A DNA stretch of 34,566 nt from Nitrospirota bacterium (GTDB lineage: Bacteria; Nitrospirota; Thermodesulfovibrionia; Thermodesulfovibrionales; UBA1546). Shown here one piece after another: positions 15,670 through 23,473 of the stretch. The position numbers were made by a program, and so were the translations under genes. The notes beneath the pieces are model-generated. The model was not told where the DNA came from and did no database searches. It saw only the letters and a program-made list of their open reading frames with translations. Position 1 is the first letter of the stretch. Every line of letters starts with the position of its first letter. The stretch lies in assembly GCA_016212165.1 (NCBI GenBank), contig JACRGY010000108.1, positions 1 through 34,566 of the forward strand, in the 5' to 3' direction.

Positions 15670-18258
15670 ATGAAGTTAATAAAAGAAATTCCCATAATAA
15701 TCTTTTTTATTTATCTGGCATATTTATCCTGGTGGTTTCAGCAGCGTGAGCATCAGATGCTTGATTATGCGCTAAATTTTGATCACTGGTGGTATTTTTA
15801 TCATCAGCTGCGTGAGGGCACGCTTGCGCAGTGGAATCCTTTTTCCCTATTCGGCAGGATAGCAGTTCAATACAATTACATTCCGGTGTCAGCGCTATTT
15901 TCCCCTTTCTTTATCTTAATGGAACCTACATTGAAGCTATATCATAATTTTCAGGTTGCAAGCGTTTTTCTGGGGATATCAAGCCTATATATATTAGGAA
16001 GACTTCTCGGTTATGGACGTTATGTCCCTTTGCTTCCAATGGCCTTAATTCTCCTGTGCAGCAGTTATAAATACTGGATATCCTTTATCTATTTTGCCGC
16101 GTTTTTCTTCCTGTATCCCTTAGCCATCGCTATTTTTGTCAGGGCCTCGGAAAAGAAAAATTTGTCAAATTGGCAATGGCTGTTTTTTATAGCTGTATTT
16201 TCGCTTTCACTTTTGGGTTTGCGCCTTGAGAAAACTATTTATGCAATGACTTTTGTTTCTATAATGATTTTTTCATTTTCAATAAAATTCTGGGGCGATT
16301 GGCAAAAAATGCGGTATTTTATCCTGTCCGGAATAATTGCCCTGGCTGGCGTACTTGCCCTGATAGGCTGGCAGCTGCCTTTTCTGTTTACCTCGGCATT
16401 GACTACGGACAGGGTTGCCATTGGCTTTAACCTGGCAAATGTATTAAACATTGAACTGTGGCGCTGGATTTTTTTAAGCATAATCCTGCAAAAAATATTG
16501 CTTCTGGCGGCATTAAATTTGAGTATTGTGATTGCATTAAAATATTTCAAAAAAGTAAATTTTCGTTTTGATATAAGGCCGGCCTTTTTTATTGTTGCCG
16601 CTGAACTCATATTATTTTATTACGCGTCTGAATATTTATACGCTGCCAAGGCGCATTTGTTTCCTCATGTCGGAGCGCTGATGACGGACCTCCATATACT
16701 GAATGAAAAAAAGGTTGATATTTTGTTTTCCAGCTATGGGATTTTAGCTTTTTTATCAGGCCTGATACTTTTTTTTGTCAGAGAAAAGAAAGTGAGCGGT
16801 GTCCGTTTTTTTTCCCTGCTGGCGGCTATGTCTGCGGGCTTTTATGTTGCGGACTATTCATGGCAGTATTGGCAGATCGGCAATAGTGTATTTAATTATT
16901 TTTGGCCTCCTGCAGCGGCAAGTTTTACAGCGATCGGAGCTGTGAGTTTATGGAGCAGGAAAAAAGCCTGGATACTTGTTGCGCTGCTTATCTTTCATCT
17001 CGTTGCAGAAACCGGAAGTATTTTTTTGTATGATGTTTTTGGCTATCCCTGGCTGCCCGGCAGGGCGGCCTTGGCAGAGATTCCCTTTCAGGTTATTCTT
17101 TTACTGGAAGCCCTCGGTTATTTCATAAATGGTATCTCATACAGTTTAAGGAGAATTTTTTTCAGGATAAATATTGGGAATTACGTGAAACCAGTTGCAA
17201 GCCTGATTATATATATATTTGTATTTACGGTGATAAAGACTATGCTTATTCCGGGCCAGAAAGTTACTATCGGCAACAGGCATGCATATAAGGCATCTGA
17301 AATGTTTCCGTTTGCCGAGACTGTGCTTTATCCATTTGAGGCAAATAAGGGGAAAAATCAATGGATTGCCGATGCCCTTCAAAATGCAGAGAAAGTAAAA
17401 CAGGCAGGCAGGCAAAATAATCCGTGGAAGCGCGCTTATGTAAGCGATAGTGTTCACAGTTGGGGGCCTATGTATTATAAATTTCTGCCTGCCTATTCTC
17501 AAACCCTTAATACTGCGCCTGTTTATGCAAGTGAAATCCCGAAAGCAATGAGAGACATGTTCAGGCATGATGACAAACAGATTATAAATCTTCACTATGA
17601 AGTAAACCCGCTGGTCCTTGCCTATTTTGCCAACAAATGGGACGAGAAAGGAAGTGAATTATCCGCCAGGCATTTAGACTTTGTCGGCATGACTTTTCTC
17701 CCTACGCATGCCAGTAATGATGCCCTGTATAAAGAATTAATGGCAGAAGAAGGCAGCAATACGGTTCGGGCTTTTTTGAGCACTGATGTGGTCAAATTAA
17801 ACCGGCAAAACGATGAATATCTCTACCTTAAGGAAATTGTGGATAAAGGCGGCTCTTTGATGAATTGTATAACTACTTCTGACCCTGCATTTTATGAGGA
17901 TAAATCAAAATTAAATTTGCCATTGCAGTCTAAGCTTGCATTTATAAAAGATGAACCCGATCGTGTAATATTTTCATCTCATAGCAACAGGAATGCTTAT
18001 CTTGCTTTGCTTGACTTGTACAACCCCGGCTGGAAGGCGTATGTTGACGGAAAAGAGACTGCTATTTACAGAGGTTATATAGGGTTGCGGTTTGTCGCGG
18101 TTCCCGCAGGGGAACATAAAATAGAATTCAAGTACATGGTGCCATATTTATTATCCGGGTTAATCCTGTCTTTTTGCGCATGGGCTGCCGGATTGGCAAT
18201 GTTAGCGGGAATTTTTTTCAAAAAAGGCAAAGTTGCCTCTAAAGAGGGATGTGCTTAA
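15670..18258 (+). CDS. Large YfhO-like membrane protein
   Basis: 862 residues. An N-terminal helix leads into a periplasmic loop (FDHWWYFYHQLREGTLAQWNP, then the FGRIAVQYNY segment) resembling the YfhO first loop, followed by about a dozen helices to residue about 530. A soluble region of about 260 residues follows, and the protein ends with the YfhO-type tail: LLDLYNPGWKAYVDGKE, VPAGEHKIEFKYMVPY and a last helix. YfhO-type proteins are putative GT-C transferases using lipid-linked sugars outside the membrane. It lacks the discoidin-like domains of the protein at 1870-4989. Acceptor and donor are unknown. Confidence 0.8.
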   Translation: MKLIKEIPIIIFFIYLAYLSWWFQQREHQMLDYALNFDHWWYFYHQLREGTLAQWNPFSLFGRIAVQYNYIPVSALFSPFFILMEPTLKLYHNFQVASVFLGISSLYILGRLLGYGRYVPLLPMALILLCSSYKYWISFIYFAAFFFLYPLAIAIFVRASEKKNLSNWQWLFFIAVFSLSLLGLRLEKTIYAMTFVSIMIFSFSIKFWGDWQKMRYFILSGIIALAGVLALIGWQLPFLFTSALTTDRVAIGFNLANVLNIELWRWIFLSIILQKILLLAALNLSIVIALKYFKKVNFRFDIRPAFFIVAAELILFYYASEYLYAAKAHLFPHVGALMTDLHILNEKKVDILFSSYGILAFLSGLILFFVREKKVSGVRFFSLLAAMSAGFYVADYSWQYWQIGNSVFNYFWPPAAASFTAIGAVSLWSRKKAWILVALLIFHLVAETGSIFLYDVFGYPWLPGRAALAEIPFQVILLLEALGYFINGISYSLRRIFFRINIGNYVKPVASLIIYIFVFTVIKTMLIPGQKVTIGNRHAYKASEMFPFAETVLYPFEANKGKNQWIADALQNAEKVKQAGRQNNPWKRAYVSDSVHSWGPMYYKFLPAYSQTLNTAPVYASEIPKAMRDMFRHDDKQIINLHYEVNPLVLAYFANKWDEKGSELSARHLDFVGMTFLPTHASNDALYKELMAEEGSNTVRAFLSTDVVKLNRQNDEYLYLKEIVDKGGSLMNCITTSDPAFYEDKSKLNLPLQSKLAFIKDEPDRVIFSSHSNRNAYLALLDLYNPGWKAYVDGKETAIYRGYIGLRFVAVPAGEHKIEFKYMVPYLLSGLILSFCAWAAGLAMLAGIFFKKGKVASKEGCA

Positions 18259-18408
18259 ATTATTGAAATTTGCGTTATACATCCCTTTTTTTGTAAAATA
18301 TTCCACAAAAAGCCTGGTGAAGTTCTTGAGATTAACGTACACTTGTAATAAGGGGTTGTATCAAAATAGTTTTGTAAAGTCTAATGTATCGAGGAGGATA
18401 TAATATTT
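18259..18408 (+). promoter_or_regulatory. AT-rich 150-base gap with a strong ribosome binding site; possible promoter
   Basis: This is among the longest gene-free stretches and marks a break between regions 3 and 4. AGGAGG at 18392-18397 lies 11 bases before ATG 18409. TTGAGA (18326-18331) and TTGTAT (18356-18361) could be -35 elements and TAATAA (18346-18351) or TAATGT (18382-18387) -10 elements, but no pair has ideal 16-18-base spacing. No hairpin with a T-run is evident after the previous stop. A promoter here is only suggested by position. Confidence 0.25.
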
Positions 18409-18984
18409 ATGAATACTGATGAATTTAAGGCTGTGCTGCAGGCGGCTGATTTTATGATTTCAAACGGGGAATACGAATTGGCTCAGGATATGATAGTTAA
18501 GGCAATGCAGCATCTGCGAATACCTTCAGGGGAAGACGCAGAGGAAAAGGCAAATGAAAGGCTGGAAATTGAGACTGAGCTTACAAGAAAATATTTAAAA
18601 ACAAAACAGTTGGAAGGCAAAACATCCAGCCTGAATGAAAACTTATTTATGACTACTGCCGTAAAAACACTGATAGTATGTTTTATAATTTCTCTTTTTC
18701 TTTTTTTAGGCGTGACCGCTGTCAGGAAGAAAATTACGCGGGGCGTAAATAAGATTGAACAATCTTTATCCATGTCTGATATGAGAAAGATAAAGATTGA
18801 GGCTATGATAAGCCGTAATCCATATTTATATTACAAGGCTGCATTGATATATGAGAAGCAGGATGATATAGAAAATGCTATAGAACAAACAGAAAAGGCA
18901 TTAGGGTTAGCGCCGGATAATAAAGCATACATAAAGAAACTTAAAGACTTACAGGCACGGCAGGCTTCTAATATGAAGAAATAA
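18409..18984 (+). CDS. Single-pass membrane protein with TPR-like C-terminal segment
   Basis: 191 residues, not a family I can name. Residues 1-80 are charged and helical (FMISNGEYELAQDMIVKAM resembles one TPR half), one membrane helix lies at about 85-107 (TLIVCFIISLFLFLGVTAV), and the C-terminal part has a TPR-like unit (YYKAALIYEKQDDIENAIEQ, then KALGLAPDN). This suggests a membrane-anchored scaffold with protein-binding helices on both sides of the membrane or a membrane adaptor. It is the first gene after a 150-base gap, with a strong AGGAGG site, and is followed 5 bases later by the small membrane winged-helix pair. Function unknown. Confidence 0.7.
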   Translation: MNTDEFKAVLQAADFMISNGEYELAQDMIVKAMQHLRIPSGEDAEEKANERLEIETELTRKYLKTKQLEGKTSSLNENLFMTTAVKTLIVCFIISLFLFLGVTAVRKKITRGVNKIEQSLSMSDMRKIKIEAMISRNPYLYYKAALIYEKQDDIENAIEQTEKALGLAPDNKAYIKKLKDLQARQASNMKK

Positions 18985-18989
18985 AAATA

Positions 18990-19511
18990 GTGCGTATAAC
19001 TGTTTCGACCATAGTATTGTTTTTTTTGTCTTTTCTGGCGCAGTTGATTGTCTGGAGGATCAGTCTGCCCAAAAGACAGACAAAGGTATTGCTCGTAATA
19101 TTTTTTGGAATTCTGTTTACGGGACTTCTGGCTTTAAAGGTTTCTCCCTATCTTATTCCGGGTCTTGGCATATATGCTCCCAAATATCCTCTGGAATATT
19201 TGCATATTTCTATTTCCTTTATCTCTCTTACCCTGGCTTATATGATTACTTATTCTGCCATTGAGGCGGACAGCCCTTCTCTTGTGATGATTAGAGCTGT
19301 TGCAAAGGCCGGTTCGGGAGGGCTCAACAAAAAAGAATTTGAGAAAACAATGAACGATGATCTTTTGGTAATCCCAAGGGTCAGAGACCTGCTCAACGAT
19401 AAGATGGCTTATATTGACGGTGAAAAATACAGGCTTACTCCCAAGGGGTTTCTTTTTGCACGCTTGTTTGTACTGTCCCGTAAAATATTAAATGCGCCGA
19501 AAGGCGGTTGA
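18990..19511 (+). CDS. Three-helix membrane protein with winged-helix-like C-terminus (copy 1)
   Basis: 173 residues from a GTG start 5 bases after the previous stop. Three hydrophobic helices occupy residues about 4-25, 30-52 and 66-88 (ISFISLTLAYMITYSA). The cytoplasmic tail, about 93-170, reads like a winged helix: helix (SLVMIRAVAKAG), helix (NKKEFEKTM), recognition-like helix (IPRVRDLLNDKM), then a hairpin wing (AYIDGEKYRLTPKG) and a terminal helix. The next gene has the same layout, so this is a paralogous pair. Such proteins could bind DNA at the membrane or use the fold to bind proteins. I know no named family. Confidence 0.65.
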   Translation: MRITVSTIVLFFLSFLAQLIVWRISLPKRQTKVLLVIFFGILFTGLLALKVSPYLIPGLGIYAPKYPLEYLHISISFISLTLAYMITYSAIEADSPSLVMIRAVAKAGSGGLNKKEFEKTMNDDLLVIPRVRDLLNDKMAYIDGEKYRLTPKGFLFARLFVLSRKILNAPKGG

Positions 19512-19518
19512 GTATCTT

Positions 19519-20058
19519 ATGGAGGCCAGTTATTTGGAAGTTCTGTCCCCGGTTATCGGATTAGTTATAAATGTATTGTTTCAGGTACTTGGCTTCAGAT
19601 ATATAGCAAACATCGGATTATTGAAGTCTATATTTCTGGGGTTTGCAGTTGGTTTGTTCAGTGTAATTACCCTTGAAGCCTATGGTTTTTTTACAATGGC
19701 AAAATCAACGCAGGATTTTATTGCTTTAATAATCGTTAATTTAGTGACATATTCTGCACTGGGGTATTGTTATTTCCACTTTCTGAACCTTGGGGAAACA
19801 GCCCGAAGGATAAGGATAGTGAGGGAACTGTATGATTCTGAGGGAGGCCTTTCTTTGGAAGGGATACTTGAGAGATACAGTGCCAGGGACATAGTTCAAA
19901 AGAGGTTCGAGAGGCTTCTTAATAACAGACAGATCATAGAGAAGGACGGCAGGTATTATATCGGGAGCCCTGTTATGCTGGTTATGGCTAATATCATGGT
20001 TGCCATGAAGCTCTTATTCCTGGGAAAAGAGAGCGAATTTGATTTCCATAGAGAATAA
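19519..20058 (+). CDS. Three-helix membrane protein with winged-helix-like C-terminus (copy 2)
   Basis: About 179 residues from ATG 19519, 7 bases after the previous stop; an upstream in-frame ATG at 19492 would overlap copy 1 by 20 bases and adds nine residues, and neither has a strong ribosome site. Three helices lie at about 8-28, 34-57 and 68-90. The tail (about 93-175) repeats the plan of copy 1: ARRIRIVRELYDSEGGLS, helix ILERYSARDIVQ, helix FERLLNNRQI, wing IEKDGRYYIG, terminal helix. Shared pattern is GL.....E......(V)..R...LLN...I...G.Y. The two proteins may form a heterodimer. Function unknown. Confidence 0.65.
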   Translation: MEASYLEVLSPVIGLVINVLFQVLGFRYIANIGLLKSIFLGFAVGLFSVITLEAYGFFTMAKSTQDFIALIIVNLVTYSALGYCYFHFLNLGETARRIRIVRELYDSEGGLSLEGILERYSARDIVQKRFERLLNNRQIIEKDGRYYIGSPVMLVMANIMVAMKLLFLGKESEFDFHRE

Positions 20059-20062
20059 GGAT

Positions 20063-20116
20063 ATGAAGAAGCTTGTTAGATTTTTAAATAAAGAATTTTC
20101 CCGGAGGGAAGCATAA
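20063..20116 (+). CDS. Possible 17-residue leader ORF before the radical SAM gene
   Basis: ATG 20063 to TAA 20114-20116 encodes MKKLVRFLNKEFSRREA, a basic amphipathic peptide. The only ribosome-site sequence in the gap (GGAGGG, 20103-20108) lies inside it and serves the next gene at 20121. AATAAGG just upstream gives a weak site. It may be chance; it is listed because it sits 4 bases after one stop and 4 bases before the next start. Confidence 0.15.
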   Translation: MKKLVRFLNKEFSRREA

Positions 20117-20120
20117 GAGT

Positions 20121-21692
20121 ATGATTCTAATTAATTCATCTCCAAAAGATGCCTTAAAAATATTCCAGCCTTTTTTGCCGATATTCATTCCTGTCGGCGT
20201 CGGCTGCTTGGCTGCGGCTGCCGACAGGGCGGGCGTAAAGGCTGAAATAGTGGATGAGCAGGTCGAGCACGACGCACTTGGGAAGATAGGGGAATATCTT
20301 AAGTCCATGGAAAAGCCCTATATATTCGCGTTCAGCGTGCTTACAGCTGCGCTTAAAAACGCGGTGGCCTTGTCAACGGAGATTAAAAGACGCTATCCCG
20401 ACAGCATTATAATTTTCGGCGGCATACATCCTACCGCATTGCCTGACGATGTTATGAAGATGCCCCATATTGACGCCGTTATCAGGGGTGAAGGCGAAAC
20501 CCCGCTCATAGAATATTACAAGGCAATCAAAAACAGCGGGGATCTTGGCGCGATCAAGGGGCTGACTTATAGAAAAGAGGGCGCGGTTGTCCACAACCCC
20601 GTATCGGACATTATAGAGGACCTTGATTCCTATCCGCCGTTCCCATATCACAGGTTCAGCCCCAAGGATTACGATCTGGGTTTTGTCATAAGCTCCCGAG
20701 GGTGCCCTTATAAGTGCATATTTTGCAGTAACCGCGTCACTACAGGCAAGCGTTACAGGCACCGCTCATCAGAGGCCATAGCCGAGGAGCTTAAGATGTT
20801 GAATGAGAAATACGGGCGCAGCTATGTATTGTTTTTGGACGATAATTTCCTTGTCAATAAGAAGCGGGTTTACGAGCTGATTGACGAAATAAAAAAGCGA
20901 GGGCTTCATAAAAAAATGACGTTCAATTTTCAGGCTCGCGGCGACAACGTGAACCCCGAACTGCTTAAAGACCTCCACGCCGCCGGGTTCAGGAGCGTGT
21001 TTTTCGGCCTTGAGACCGCAAGCGAGGCGGTCATGAAGGCCATAAAAAAAGGCGAGACGGTCAAGCAGTGCGTAGATGCGGTAAAGATGGCCAAGCGCGC
21101 GGGATTCCACGTGAGCGCGACATTCATATACGCGCTTCCTGGGGAGATACACGAAGACAGGATGGATGCCGTGATGCTCAGCAACGAACTCGATCTCGAC
21201 ATGGTAAGGTTTAACAACGCAACGCCCTATCCGGGCACGGAGCTTCATGAAATAGCCACGGCCGAAAACAATCTGAATATCAAAGGCACATACGAGAACT
21301 TCAATTCCGTATCTACGTTCATCGAAAATCCGTTCAACAAAATCCCCTTCACATACGTTCCGAAGGGCAACACGGAGAAAGAAATAAGGATGGACATCCT
21401 GTGCAGCTATCTCGTGTTTTATCTCGATTTCAAACGGCTTAAAAGCATCTTTGCCAGCCCGGACAAAGGGGTCGGCTGGTTCAATGCGGGAGATAGGATT
21501 TTACAGTTTTTCAAAAAAGTCCCCGCGCTCGCGTTGCTTGGGGGTTTGCTCAGCATTAAATTCAGCGAGCTCTTTATATACATGCTAAAGAAAGATTCAA
21601 CGCTTAGCTTTGGCGAGATCGCGGGATTGTTTAAAAAGCGCAGGGAATTCAGGAAGCAGGTTTTTATCGAACAGGCGCAAAAGAAAGAGTGA
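20121..21692 (+). CDS. B12-binding-domain radical SAM protein
   Basis: 523 residues. The N-terminal roughly 150 residues are a cobalamin-binding Rossmann domain (FIPVGVGCLAAAADRAGVKAEIVDEQ, then IFGGIHPTALPDDVMKMP and VIRGEGETPLIEYY). The radical SAM core has the cluster cysteines 195, 199 and 202 (SRGCPYKCIFCSNR), LFLDDNFLVNKKR, and a FGLETASEAVMKAIKKGET segment typical of this class. Such enzymes methylate or rearrange unactivated carbons; the substrate is unknown. Base composition is unlike its neighbours: bases 20941-21000 contain 37 G/C of 60, against 27 of 60 at 29461-29520 in legI. GCG/CGC codons are frequent. This suggests separate acquisition. The stop overlaps the next GTG start by 4 bases. 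Confidence 0.9.
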   Translation: MILINSSPKDALKIFQPFLPIFIPVGVGCLAAAADRAGVKAEIVDEQVEHDALGKIGEYLKSMEKPYIFAFSVLTAALKNAVALSTEIKRRYPDSIIIFGGIHPTALPDDVMKMPHIDAVIRGEGETPLIEYYKAIKNSGDLGAIKGLTYRKEGAVVHNPVSDIIEDLDSYPPFPYHRFSPKDYDLGFVISSRGCPYKCIFCSNRVTTGKRYRHRSSEAIAEELKMLNEKYGRSYVLFLDDNFLVNKKRVYELIDEIKKRGLHKKMTFNFQARGDNVNPELLKDLHAAGFRSVFFGLETASEAVMKAIKKGETVKQCVDAVKMAKRAGFHVSATFIYALPGEIHEDRMDAVMLSNELDLDMVRFNNATPYPGTELHEIATAENNLNIKGTYENFNSVSTFIENPFNKIPFTYVPKGNTEKEIRMDILCSYLVFYLDFKRLKSIFASPDKGVGWFNAGDRILQFFKKVPALALLGGLLSIKFSELFIYMLKKDSTLSFGEIAGLFKKRREFRKQVFIEQAQKKE

Positions 21693-23473
21693 CAACTCAG
21701 CTTAAGAGACAAGCCCCCGGTTTTGCATATTTTCCTGAGGCGCAGAATCTCGACCTTTTCTCGGTATTTATTGCCCTTATTGCTGTTCTCAGTTACGGAA
21801 GGATTCTATTTTTCCGGGATGTTTTCTGGGATGACAATTGCTGGCTTTTGGCAGAGTTTTCAAGCGGGAACCTTGAACAGTTCCTTAATACAGGATTTTA
21901 TGAGATGAGAAGGGCGTCTCTGGGAATATTTTTCCATTATTTTTTCAGCCTTCATAAGACCACTGACTATGCCTATCTGATATGGCATTCTATAAACATG
22001 AGTATTCAAATTCTTACGCCAATTTTTCTTTACTTTTTTCTTAAAAATCTTTTTAGAGAGAAACAATTGCTCCCGTTATTTATAGCTGGCAGCCTTGTAG
22101 TTTTTCCGCTTGATAATACCTTGCCTTATTTGTCAGCTGTAAATTACAGGATAGCAATATTGCTGTCTGTAATTTCATTTTATTTAACAGAAAGGGCCCT
22201 TGGCAGAAGCAGCAATCACTGGTCTTTGTTTATGATGTCTCTTTTGATATCGGGCCTTTCCTATTATGTGTTTATGGAGGCAACTATTGTTTTTGAACCG
22301 GCAAGGTTGTTTGTCATAGGATATATTTTTTATAAAAAGGGTATTATCGGTAAATCTCTGATTAAAAAATCCTTAAAATACTCCCTGCCGTTTTTTATTC
22401 TCTGCGTACCGTTGGTCCTGTATAAACTGACATACAAGTCATATGGCATTTATAGCGGTAAATATAAAACCGATATTTTTTTCTTTTTGAACTGGAAAGA
22501 ACACGCAAAGCTTGTAAGGACTTTCATGTTTTATCAGTGGAAAGTTCTGTTAGGGTATATTAGAGATGTTAAGATGTGGTCATTGATATTAAGCGTTTTT
22601 GCTATTATTCTCAGCTTCCTGATGGCAAAAAAAATATCAGGCATAACCAGGCATGAATCAGGAAATGCCAATTCGCTCATGGGGCGTTCTTTTAAAGGTG
22701 AATTTAAGAATGCTTGGGGTTCTGTCAGGACTGTTTTTCTTGCGGGGGTAAGTTTTTTGGTGCCTGCACTTCTCTTTACGGAGTTTGCCAGGTTAGAGAT
22801 AGGGCCTGGATTGAACAGCAGCCATTTTACTCTCTTGCAGCCAGGCTATGCAATCGTTCTGGGCTGCCTTATATATGCTTTTTATACTGCATTTTTAACT
22901 TCTTGTGCGAGGGTGCAGTTCATAAGTTTTTTTTTAGCCGTTGTTATTGGCGCAGGTGTATTTTTTAATAATTTGAATCTGGATATGTATTTCAATTCGT
23001 GGGAAAAGCAAACTCAATTCTGGGAGTTATTTACAAAACGCTTCCCGAGCCTTCCCGAAAACACAACATTCATGATGGATGTCCGCGATCCTTATTATTA
23101 TGATACTCCTGACCTGGACAATACTTATGACCTGGAATATGCGATAAATGTGCTCTATGCGGATTCATCTGACACTGAGAAATTTCGCAGATATAAAGTT
23201 GTTGCGCTTGAGGAGATTGGTCCTGCTGTAGGGAAATATGAATGCAAACAGGCTGGTGCAAGGGAAATAGAGAGAGAGACGCATTTTGGAAAAGAGCTGC
23301 TGGATCCATGCAAGTTCATTACGGTGTATTATCGCAACGGTGAACTTCTTGTGAACAGGGAAATTAAAGAAAAACATCCGGATATTCCTTACAGCAGTTG
23401 GCTGGACAAAGGCTTCCCCAAATTACCCGAACCAGTTTCATATCCCCTGAGGCATAAGTTTTATGGGGTATAA
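21689..23473 (+). CDS. Polytopic membrane protein, tandem paralogue A (GT-C-like)
   Basis: 594 residues with a GTG start overlapping the preceding stop (GTGA). The first helix is followed by FFRDVFWDDNCWLL, whose paired aspartates after helix 1 resemble the catalytic loop of GT-C glycosyltransferases. About ten to twelve helices follow to residue about 430, then a soluble tail of about 160 residues (residues 421-467 shared almost entirely with the next gene) ending in PYPL/SYPLRHKF. The soluble tail has a MMDVRDPYYYDTPDLD segment. I assign no enzyme activity with certainty. It is followed at once, with an 11-base overlap, by a full paralogue, so the pair arose by tandem duplication. Confidence 0.75.
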   Translation: MTTQLKRQAPGFAYFPEAQNLDLFSVFIALIAVLSYGRILFFRDVFWDDNCWLLAEFSSGNLEQFLNTGFYEMRRASLGIFFHYFFSLHKTTDYAYLIWHSINMSIQILTPIFLYFFLKNLFREKQLLPLFIAGSLVVFPLDNTLPYLSAVNYRIAILLSVISFYLTERALGRSSNHWSLFMMSLLISGLSYYVFMEATIVFEPARLFVIGYIFYKKGIIGKSLIKKSLKYSLPFFILCVPLVLYKLTYKSYGIYSGKYKTDIFFFLNWKEHAKLVRTFMFYQWKVLLGYIRDVKMWSLILSVFAIILSFLMAKKISGITRHESGNANSLMGRSFKGEFKNAWGSVRTVFLAGVSFLVPALLFTEFARLEIGPGLNSSHFTLLQPGYAIVLGCLIYAFYTAFLTSCARVQFISFFLAVVIGAGVFFNNLNLDMYFNSWEKQTQFWELFTKRFPSLPENTTFMMDVRDPYYYDTPDLDNTYDLEYAINVLYADSSDTEKFRRYKVVALEEIGPAVGKYECKQAGAREIERETHFGKELLDPCKFITVYYRNGELLVNREIKEKHPDIPYSSWLDKGFPKLPEPVSYPLRHKFYGV

